Shown: in pieces, positions 51,516 through 60,876 of the stretch
Layout: every line of letters begins with the position of its first letter
Position numbering within the stretch: position 1 is the stretch's first letter
Origin: Plecoglossus altivelis
Taxonomy: Eukaryota; Chordata; Actinopteri; Osmeriformes; Plecoglossidae
Reading direction: 5' to 3'
Length of the DNA stretch: 64,000 nt
Assembly: GCA_036571765.1 (NCBI GenBank)
Contig: BROE01000013.1
Span: forward strand, 4,244,912 to 4,308,911
Notes under the pieces: model-generated
The model's input: only the letters and a program-made list of their open reading frames with translations
Told to the model about the DNA's origin: nothing
The model's database searches: none
Program-made: the position numbers and the translations under genes

Positions 51516-54500
51516 ATGTTCATTCTGTATTCTATAGTTGCAGGACTGGCCCTTGTGCCCTTATTACTTTATATTAGGAATCCTTACTTTCTGCAAGATT
51601 TACGCTACACAATCGGCTGTTTACTGGTCGGAAGCCGATTTGCCAAATATTCGAAGAATAAACCGCTGTACAGCATTGTGGACTGTTTTCTGGACAAAGT
51701 GAAAAAACATCCAGACAAACCGTTCCTTGTCTTCGAAAATACTTCGTCTACGTACAAGGATACAGACATACAGAGCAACAAAGTTGCAAGGGCATTATTA
51801 CAACATGCCGGCATAAGAGAGGGGGACAGTGTCGCTCTTTATCTGGGGAACGAGCCAATGTACGTGTGGATCTGGCTGGCTCTGTCCAAACTCGGATGTA
51901 CCGCTGCTCTTCTGAATAGCAATATCAGGTCAAAATCCTTGCTTCACTGTTTCTCTTGCTGTGACGCCAAAGTGCTCATCGCTGCGTCGGGTGAGTTTCA
52001 CAAATGTACTACAGTAATAATACAAATGTATTTTAGTAATTGACCAAACCATAACTATCTTGAATGACGACTGTTGAAAGTCTCTCTCTCTCTCCACCCC
52101 TCTCTTTCACCATCTCTCTCTCCCTCTCTCTTCCCCCCCTCTCTCTTCCTCTCCCTCTCTCTCCCTCTTTCTCTCCCCCCTCTCTCCCCCCCTCTCTCCC
52201 CTCCTATCTCCCCTCTCTCTCTCCCCTCCTATATCCCCCCTCTGTCCCCCCCCTCTTTCTCTCTCCCCCCTCTCCCTCTCCCTCTCCCTCTCTCAGAGTT
52301 GCAGGGTGCTGTGGAGGAGGTTCTACCTGTTCTGCAGGAACAGGGTGTACGTGTGTTTATCCTCAGCGAGACCTGTGACACTCAGGGTATAGAGAGTCTG
52401 TTAGGCTTGATCCGCGAGGCCTCTGACCAGCCTCTGTCACCTCAGGCCAGGGAAAACTTAACCATTAAGAGCCCTGCAGTGTATATCTACACCTCCGGAA
52501 CCACAGGTCAGACACATTCCTGTATCTGCTGGGTTGGTGCTGCTGTTACTGCCTTATCCTGTTACAAGGTTCTGGTCCTGACACAAGGCTCTGGTCCTGT
52601 TGACCTCTGACCCAGAATGTGGCTGCAGGTATACCATCCATTTCTGAGCCTGTTTCTTCCTTTTCCTATCGATGACCTTCCCCCTGCAGGTCTGCCCAAG
52701 GCTGCTCTGATAAACCACGAGAGGGTGTGGATGGCCTCGTTCATGCAGACCCTGGCAGGCGTGCGCCCTGATGATGTCCTTTACCTCTACCTGCCCCTCT
52801 ATCACAGCTCTGGCTTCCTCATGGGGTTGACGGCAGGCATAGAAAGAGGTGAGCTACTGCCACCGTCGAGGTGAAGGCTACATATAGCAGCTCAGATTTC
52901 CTGTGTTTGAAATCAAAGTCCTGTGGTCCGAAGCTGTCAGTCATTGATTTAGAATATGAGATATGTCAACTAAAATGTTTGTTCTGTTTTTAGGTATAAC
53001 AGTGATTTTGAGGCGTAAATTCTCCGCTTCCCAGTTCTGGGATGACTGTAGGAAGTACAATGTGACAGTCATACAGTACATTGGTGAAATCATACGCTAC
53101 CTTTGCAACACCCCAAAGGTAACCCGATCACACGAATCACATGACCTCCTCCATTAAAACCTTAACAATAGAAGTGAGCTACTTTTTCATGTGCACCCTC
53201 AGGCTCAACGGTAAATGCTTGCATACCCACTGTCTGTTTTAAACGTTCTGTTCCTCTACACATCTCTCTCGCTGTCGACCTCCGCTCTCCGGCAGAGAGA
53301 CAACGACAGGGAGCACGGAGTCAGGATGGCGATTGGAAACGGCATCCGAGCTGACACCTGGACAGAGTTTCTCCAGAGGTTTGGAGACATCCGTGTCAAT
53401 GAATGCTACGGCGCCACAGAGGGAAATTTGGGCTTCATTAACTACGCTGGGAAAGTCGGCGCTTTGGGCAAAGAGAATTTCCTTCAGAAAGTAAGAGTTG
53501 GATGAATGTGTGAAGCTTTTACAGTACAGCATATACTGTAATGTGGCAAGCGTTTGGTTTACAGTACAGCATATACTGTAATGTGGCAAGCGTTTGGTTT
53601 ACAGTAAAGGGGATGGATTCGTATGATTCATGTCTATAATTCTCTCAAATCAATGGAATCCATATTTTTTTGGTATTATCTGCTTCTGAATCGTTTGCCA
53701 GGTAGCAAATCCCTATGCTCTTATCAAGTACGACACTGAGAGAGAGGAGCCAGTCCGAGATTCCAGCGGATTCTGTGTGAGGGTTCCAAAAGGTAAATTA
53801 TCGATCAAACGAGGCCAGAAAAAGCATGTCTGGACCAGCACACGCAACCTTGTCTTGTACATTAATCGTATGTTAATCCTGTTCAAACCAGCACAGTGGA
53901 GTCCTATACTAGTCCTGTACAAACCAGCACAGTTGAGCCCTATACTAGTCCTGTACAAACCAACACAGTTGAGCCCTATACTAGTCCTGTACAAACCAAC
54001 ACAGTCGAAACCAGCACAGTTGAGCCCTATACTAGTCCTGTACAAACCAGCACAGTGGAGTCCTATACTAGTCCTGTACAAACCAACACAGTTGAGCCCT
54101 ATACTAGTCCTGTACAAACCAACACAGTCGAAACCAGCAAAGTCGAGTCCTATAGTAGTCTTGTAGAAACCAGCACAGTCGAGTCCTATAGTAGTCTTGT
54201 AGAAACCAGCACAGTCGAGTCCTATAGTAGTCTTGTAGAAACCAGCACAGTTGTCTTATATTATGTCTGTACAAACCAGCATAGTCGAGTCCTATAGTAG
54301 TCCTGTATATTAGTTTGTTGTTCGTAACCCACAGGAGAGACTGGTCTCTTGGTGGGAAAGATCGTAAAGCGAGCTCCATTTATCGGCTACGCTAAAAACA
54401 GCCAGCAGACTGAGAAGAAGAAGCTGAGGGATGTGTTTGAGAAAGGAGATCTGTACTTCAACAGTGGAGACCTCATGAAGATAGACCACGAGGGCTTCTT

Positions 54501-55617
54501 GTTCTTCCAAGACCGCATTGGGGACACTTTCAGGTCAGTGGGGCCACAGTAAAGAGCGATCATTTCCCTGAGTCATTTCCTAGTTGTAAAAGCTGTAAAG
54601 GTTACCAGGGTATCTCGTTCGGTCCACCTCTTTGTCATAAGCATTTGCTAACAGGTAATAAGGTCTTCATAAGTGAGCATTGTGACCACATAGTAACGTT
54701 AACAAACTATAGAAGGGCTTCATTGCCTAATTGCAAATGCCTATCTTGTGTTGCATAAACCTAACACTCATTACCAGCTTCTGGATTTAAAATGTTACCG
54801 TTATTTGGTGACTGTTCAGGTGGAAGGGAGAGAATGTGGCCACCACTGAGGTGACCGATCACCTGCTTATGGTCGACTGTATCGAGGAGGCCAACGTCTA
54901 CGGGGTCAAGGTGCCAGGTACTTGGCTCTCATTTGAGATCCAATCCCACAGCCTCTTTCTTTACTTGCTGTTGAAACAAGACAAGATCCAAATAGATCAC
55001 AGGCAACTACACCTTTACCTTGAGCTATGAAAGACATATCTACAATTGCTGTGGTTTACTTGTGCTTTATTTCCACGAACATACACGCGAGCTGAGTGTG
55101 AGGTGAAGGTGAGTGTCCTCTTCTGCTCGCTGTACCATCAGGACACGAGGGAAGGATTGGAATGGCAGCATTGAAACTGAAAGAGGACACGGAGTTTGAC
55201 AGCGAAGCCACGTACATGCATGTGAAAACCTACCTCCCTAGTTACGCAAGGCCGCGCTTCATCCGTTTACAGGTAACACTTTATTTAGGGGTTGAAATTA
55301 TATTTGTTCTGTTCGTCTGTCATCTGTTCACCCTCTCGTCTGTTGCACAATTCTTTGACATTGATAAACATCGAAAAACAACAATTGTGTATTGTGTTCA
55401 ATGTAAACAAAAGGGTTTCTTGCATATTTTTGTAAACCTCCAGAATGCTGTAGAAGTGACCGGAACATACAAGCAACTGAAGTTGAAGTTGGCAGAGGAG
55501 GGTTTCAACCCGGAGGCCTTCCAGGATCCCCTGTTTTACCTCGAGGAGAACCAGGGATACATCCCTATGACTCGGGACATCTATAGATCCATCATCGATG
55601 GGAAAGTACGCTTGTAA
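51516..55617 (+). CDS. slc27a2: Very-long-chain acyl-CoA synthetase / FATP2-like, copy 3 (10 exons)
   Basis: Third tandem FATP2-type acyl-CoA synthetase. Exons: 51516-51990, 52297-52506, 52690-52848, 52994-53118, 53296-53490, 53702-53792, 54335-54533, 54820-54917, 55142-55272, 55444-55617; 618 residues, all junctions in phase. It starts MFILYSIVAGLALVPLLLYI (membrane segment) and carries YLGNEPMYVWIW, YIYTSGTTG/LPKAA, the canonical A5 motif CYGATEGNLGF, DRIGDTFRWKGENVATTEV and LPSYARPRFIRL. Length and motifs predict an active enzyme. The first 150 nt of exon 2 are almost identical to copy 2, unlike the rest of the gene. The frame is open for 11 codons upstream without an ATG, so the start is well defined. 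Convergent with hdc. Confidence 0.95.
52081..52296. repeat. CT-rich tract abutting exon 2 of slc27a2 copy 3
   Basis: CTCTCC-rich stretch reaching the acceptor at 52296, at the same place as the tract in copy 2. Confidence 0.85.
53518..53606. repeat. 40-bp tandem duplication in intron 5 of copy 3
   Basis: Two identical adjacent copies with the core ACAGTACAGCATATACTGTA (itself partly palindromic), followed by a partial third. Confidence 0.9.
53885..54310. repeat. 36-bp minisatellite in intron 6 of copy 3
   Basis: About 11 copies of a roughly 36-bp unit containing CCTATACTAGTCCTGTACAA and ACCAGCACAG; later copies read CCTATAGTAGTCTTGTAGAA, so two subfamilies lie side by side. Some copies have a 12-bp insertion. 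Lies between exons 53702-53792 and 54335-54533. Confidence 0.9.
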
Positions 55618-56398
55618 AACTCAGTAGAAAGTTCTCACACCTCTAGGATAATTTTTTTAGTTAAAGTTAAGTTTTTAGTTAAAGTTAAAGTCTTTTGATA
55701 TAAAGAATTTGATGATGATGATGATGATGAAAATGCATCAGGATTGATAATGAAAATGCATCAGGATTGCTGCATGATTTTCAATGATGTCCTCCCCTAT
55801 GCCTTTTTAACTGAACTTGTTTGATCTCATTGATTATTTAGTATACATTTTAAGCAAATATTTCTCGACTAATATTTGTATAAATGTCCACGCAAGTAGT
55901 CTTACTGTAAGTACTCTGACTAAACTGTGTTCTGTGTAAATTCAAAATAAATATATTTTAACCTTAATTAAAACATTAGTTTTTAAACATTGCTTTGCGT
56001 ATATGTTAAGTATACTTCATCAACATGTGGTATAGATTTGGATGTGTGGTAGAAATGTTGGATGAAAGACTGGGAATCTATCTATGGTATTTGGTTGTAG
56101 CAGAATAAGTTTAGAGTTGTAGGGGGTCTCCACGAGGGAGTATCCTGACTGCAGAAGAGGAGGAGGAGGAGCTCTGACTACAGAGGAGGAGGATCTAGAG
56201 AGAGCAGGAGGTGGAGGAGTATCCTGACTACAGAGGAGGAGGAGGAGGAAGAGCTGAAGAAAGCAGGATGAGTTCCCCCAATCACAGAGGAGCAGGAGAG
56301 AGCAGGAGGAGTTCCCCCAATCACAGAGGAGCAGGAGAGAGCAGGAGGAGTTTCCCCAATCACAGAGGAGCAGGAGAGAGCAGGAGGAGTTTCCCCAA
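55618..56398. other. Convergent spacer, slc27a2 copy 3 / hdc
   Basis: 780 bp shared by the 3' ends of two converging genes. The left part has AT-rich 3' UTR sequence and AATAAA at 55946; the right part is a GA-rich 39-bp tandem array next to the hdc stop. No clear minus-strand AATAAA for hdc was found here, so the hdc 3' UTR may overlap slc27a2 copy 3 antisense. Confidence 0.5.
55946..55951 (+). terminator. Poly(A) signal of slc27a2 copy 3
   Basis: AATAAA about 330 bp after the copy 3 stop codon, in AT-rich sequence. Confidence 0.55.
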
Positions 56399-56410
56399 TC
56401 ACAGAGGAGC
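56225..56410. repeat. 39-bp minisatellite overlapping the hdc stop codon
   Basis: About four copies of a 39-bp unit with the core CAATCACAGAGGAGCAGGAG, preceded by related GAGGAGGAGG sequence. The last copy runs into the hdc reading frame, and the hdc stop (TGA, plus-strand 56399-56401) is read from its AATCACAG segment. Confidence 0.9.
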
Positions 56411-57283
56411 AGGAGAGGGGCCAGTTGAGCAGCTGAGGCCTTGGCGGGAAGAGGACCAGCACTCTGGCCCGGTCTGCGGGCCTTTCAGAGGGCAGCACAG
56501 CTGGTACCTGCCACAGTGCACCCACAGCTGGTAGAAACTAGGAATGCTGTAGAACTTGGTGAGCTTCGGCACGGCTTGCTTGCTCAGCATGCGTGGAGGT
56601 TTCTCTGGGATCTGATACAGGTGGGCCCCTCCTGGGTTGGAAGACAGAGGCTTCAGTCTGGGTTCTTTCAGAGAGAGGAAGGCTGGCTCTCCGGTGCTGT
56701 GGTGTCCAGAGAGGGGTCCGATGACGGTGCGGGACAGCGGCTCGCTGCTACAGCTGAGGGAGCGGATCGTCCTTCTCGGCAAGGTCACGGCCTGGTCTTT
56801 GTCGATCCACAGTTCTACCTGGACCTTGTTGTTCTTGGAGATAGCCTCACCAGGGCTTACCTCTGGGCCAACCTGACCCTGGCTAACCCCTGGCTCTGAT
56901 CCAGGATAAACACGTCCATTATCGACGGCACAGCGCGTCCCCAATTCCTCCCCTGTCACCCCGTCCAAAGATGTCTCTGTCTCCCTGCTCGGTAGGTCTT
57001 CTGTCTGATTGGTCGGTCGCTCCTCGCTCAGCCTAACAGGCTCTTCGGCCAGGAGAGTGGCGGCCATTTTGGAGATGATTCCCCAGTCCCTGAGAATGTC
57101 CTCTTTGGTGGTGTGCTGTGACGTCACGGTGAAGCGGATGATTCGTTTGGTGTGGATGTCTGCAGGGATGAGGTACATGGAACCAGACCGTATCAGGCTT
57201 CTGAGTAGCTCCTGGGTCACAGAGTTCCCATGCTGGAGAGACAGACAAGAGAGGAGGGAAAATCATGAGAGAGAAAAACAGTC

Positions 57284-57325
<42 letters not shown>

Positions 57326-59662
57326 TGCATCTTGGAGTTAAAAAGTATTCAACAGTTTATCTAGTGATCCCTTTCAGTATGATGTGAACTAGAGAAATGC
57401 AAGGAGAGAGATAGAGACAATCTGAGTTAAAAACTTCAAGACGTTTTATCTAAAGATTCTTTTTTAGTGTGATGTCCTTTGCCGTAGTGTGATAACGTAT
57501 GGCAGAAAATCACCTTTGAACCCTGCCGCAGAACTAAAGTAGGTAAACCACTGGAATAGAAGATTATTGACCAATTATAGGACTTTTGAAATCTTTTCTT
57601 GTAACTAGTAACCAGTGGAATTCATTCATGTGAATGAGCAGCAACGAACACATAAAGGAAAACTAAGGTTCTGTTTTTATCATCGTTGTGAAATGTGCTC
57701 AGGTGGGCAGAGACGTGTTCTCACCTTCAGACAGAAGACCACCAAGCCAAGGTGGCGTTCGGCCGGAACTTCAAAGTTAGGGTCACTTCTTACCAGGGAT
57801 TCAAATAGTTTAGCCATCTCAATACCCTGAAGGCACAAGAACACACTGAGTTGCCCCCCTTTACAGCACCTTGTGACCTTTGACCTGTCACAAACAGAAG
57901 AGGCTGTTTCTCACGTGTCTGATGTGAGCCTGGAGGTTTTTCAGTCCGAACGAGCGCATCACGAACCACAGCTTGAGAGAACGGAAGCGTCTGCTTAAGG
58001 GGATCTGCCAGTGCTGAAAAAAAACACACACGCAAACGAAGTGAATTGTATTGATGGAACAACGAATGAGTAGCAGTATAGGAGTATAGACAGATTGATA
58101 AAAGCATCTGGACTGACCATAAAGTCAGTGGCAGCCTTTGAGTTCTCATGTCTAAGGTAGACAGGGTCAACTGCGAAGGTCTGCTGCAGCTTGTATTTGT
58201 CCTTCACCCTGTGGCACGACAGAATGATCATCTTCACGTGCACAACATTGTCATGTTGTAGCTCGCACTATATCATGAATCGACCTAACCACCGCAGTCG
58301 TGGATAGAGCACAATATCAACGCAGTGTCAATGAGCTTAGGACATGAAGTCTACGTGATACCGCCCACGTTCAGCTCTCACCAGAAGGCAGTGCAGTCAA
58401 AGTGGACCATCATCCATTTGGAGGGGTTGAAGACAAACGAATGGGCGTACTCGATTCCTTCTAGAGACCAGCGCAGCTCTGGACAGAAGTAGGCGGAGCC
58501 GGCGTACGCAGCATCTACGTGCAGCCACAGTCCCTCATCTGCACCTAGGGATGGAGCACAATAAGCTAGTACGCAGCATAGAGGAGCTAGTATACAGCAC
58601 ATAGACTATAGTATACAGCACACAGACCTAGTACACAGCACACAGACCTAGTGCACAGCACACAGACCTAGTGCACAGCACACAGACCTAGTGCACAGCA
58701 CAGATACCTAGTACACAGCACACAGACCTAGTACACAGCACACAGACCTAGTGCACAGAACACAGACCTCGTACACAGCACACAGACCTAGTACACAGCA
58801 CAGATACCTAGTACACAGCACACAGACCTAGTACACAGCACACAGACCTAGTATACAGCACACAGACCTAGTGCACAGCACAGATACCTAGTACACAGCA
58901 CACAGACCTAGTACACAGCACACAGACCTAATATACAGCACACAAAAGCTAGCCAGAACGTGTTGATGGACTACTCTAGATCAATGCACGGAGATGACTT
59001 ACACACTGGTCCGAGCTCTGACAGGTTGTCAAAGGCACACACCCCTGTGGTTCCCAATGTGGCACACAGCTGGGAGGAGAAAGACATGAATCAATCAAAG
59101 GGACCTTGACATTGCTCTCTGGATTCGCCACACTCAATCCGTTTCTGAACGTGGATCACCTACCATAACAGGGACCAGTCCTCTTTCCCTGTCCTCTTGG
59201 ATGGCCTGTCTCAGCGTGGCTCCTCTCAGGGAGAAGTGCTCGTCTGTGGGCAGGAACCGCATCTTCACCAGCGTGATCAGTCCAGCCTTCTCTACTGACG
59301 AGTGGGCCTGAGGGGGGATTTCATATAGTGCGTACGTGGGTCCTTTGTTTGATACCAGTGATTGGAATACTCATTCATTTTTTGGAAGAGCCCTGCACTG
59401 AAATTCAACATGAAATTGATTGTGTACTAATTCAGGCAAGTTCAGGCAAGTCAGAGAAGATAATGTGATGTGCTGTGTATGTGTGTGTATGTGTGTGTGT
59501 GTGTGTATGTGTGTGTCTAACCTGTTCTGAAGCATAGGCAACAAGTCTGGAGTTGAGCACTGAGTCATCCAGGTCTTTGCCCTCAGCTGTATTTTGAAGC
59601 TGAAGGATGCGATCCTTCCTGGCAGCCAGTAGAGCCACCAGAGTGCTCTCACTCACTGTGCT

Positions 59663-59706
<44 letters not shown>

Positions 59707-60876
59707 GAGGAAGAGATAGTGAGAGACAGATACGTAGAGGGAGAGAGCAAAAGAGAGATAAAGGTAGAGAGAGATATAGAGATATGGATGGTGAGGGAGG
59801 GGGAGAGAGAAAGGGTGAGGGAGGAAGAGAGAGTGAGAGAGAGACAGTGAGAGAGGGAGAGACAGAGACAGAGAGGGCATGTTAGAGACACAGAGGGAGG
59901 GATTCAATATCTGTCATCTAAAAATATGAATAGTGTTATATTTCAATGCAGCTTGCCAGGAGACAGCCTTCTATACCTGCAGGATCCCTCCACCGGTGCT
60001 CTGAGGGCAGTGATGCAGGAAGAAGGAAGGCAAACCAAGGCCTTTACATAACCAGTCCATGACATGCATCTCCAGCTCTGTGCAAGCTGGGCTGGAAGCC
60101 TGTCAGCCAAACACACATTACAACCACCTCCCATGAAGCCCTCAGTAAAATGAGTCTCTTTAGCATTTAAGTTTCACCCTCGTGCTGCCTTAGGGGTCAT
60201 TGTGATTCACCGTTTGAACCACAACGGTGGGTCACAGTGACCTGAAGGCAGCACCGGGGTTAAGTAAAGTTTGTTAAAAAATGTGTAAAAAATGTGTAAA
60301 TCTTTTAGGGTAACAATATGATTGTTACCCAGGTGAACCCAACGCAGTTGATGGCGTCAGCCAGCATGTCTCCCAGCATGGAGGGCCAGGAAGTCAGGCT
60401 TGGATAGTAGGCATGCATGTGAGGGCTCTGCCAGTGAACCACCTGAAACATAAAACAACCCATCATCATCTTAGCGCGTACTGCAAACCATCAAAGCAGG
60501 TAAACACGAATGAAATACTCTGCAATATTGTTACCGTGTCTGTTTTTACTGTTTGCGGTCGACCAGAAAGACGACACTTACCCCAGGCATGATCACTCGC
60601 TCAATGTCGTGGAGGATGCTGTCCCAGTCTTCCGGCTCTGATGGAGGACTCTCTGGGACCAGCTCCTTCATGTATCCAGGACGGACATCTGGAGTCACCC
60701 TCCTCTCTCGGATGGAGCTGAGGTACGAGGTGATGTAGTCCACCAGCTCCTTGGCTGTGGAACGGAACAAACAAAAATGCTAAACCTTCAGAATACGAGG
60801 AAAACAAGGAGGAAAATGACCAGAAACTTCACCTTGTCCGCGTGTTACCTCTGCGATTATAGTCCTCAGCTTGCAT
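56399..60876 (-). CDS. hdc: Histidine decarboxylase (12 exons, complete)
   Basis: PLP-dependent decarboxylation of L-histidine to histamine. Exons: 60849-60876, 60582-60754, 60329-60442, 59977-60099, 59522-59662, 59164-59307, 59003-59069, 58382-58544, 58118-58208, 57915-58013, 57725-57826, 56399-57232. All junctions are in phase; 692 residues (human 662). The tiny first exon encodes MQADYNRR-like sequence (MQAEDYNRR). Landmarks: ERRVTPDVRPGY, WQSPHMHAYYP, CATLGTTG, LHVDAAYAGSA (Asp274) and the Schiff-base lysine Lys306 in FNPSKWMMVHFD. HWQIPLSRRF keeps the serine (S355; human S354) that distinguishes HDC from DOPA decarboxylase. The last exon carries the HDC-type C-terminal extension, ending FYSIPSFYQLW and CCPLKG. 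About 24 residues beyond the human stop run into a minisatellite. Convergent with slc27a2 copy 3. Confidence 0.97.
58568..58945. repeat. 20-bp minisatellite in hdc intron 7
   Basis: About 18 copies of the 20-bp unit CAGCACACAGACCTAGTACA, with a recurring A/G variant (GTACA or GTGCA) and a variant CAGATACC unit. It starts about 24 bp beyond the exon at 58382-58544. Confidence 0.95.
59463..59720. repeat. Microsatellites flanking hdc exon 5
   Basis: A GT-rich tract (about 59472-59516) follows the donor of the exon at 59522-59662, and a GA tract (59663-59702, CT on the transcribed strand) directly abuts its acceptor and forms its polypyrimidine tract. Confidence 0.85.
60172..60264. mobile_element. 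Small hairpin MITE-like element in hdc intron 3
   Basis: A 93-bp near-palindrome. The left arm has ACCCTCGTGCTGCCTTAGG and the right arm, in reverse complement, AACCCCGGTGCTGCCTTCAGG, with a short centre. Short inverted-repeat units with these ends are common in teleost genomes. There is no coding capacity. The splice sites on both sides are intact. Confidence 0.6.

Noticed and set aside
53713..54379. Repetitive Tyr/Gly/Leu and Ser/Pro/Val frames on both strands
   Set aside because: They translate the 36-bp minisatellite in intron 6 of slc27a2 copy 3 and overlap real exons on the other strand.
59649..59907. Serine/leucine-rich minus-strand frames
   Set aside because: Artefacts of the GA/CT repeat next to hdc exon 5.
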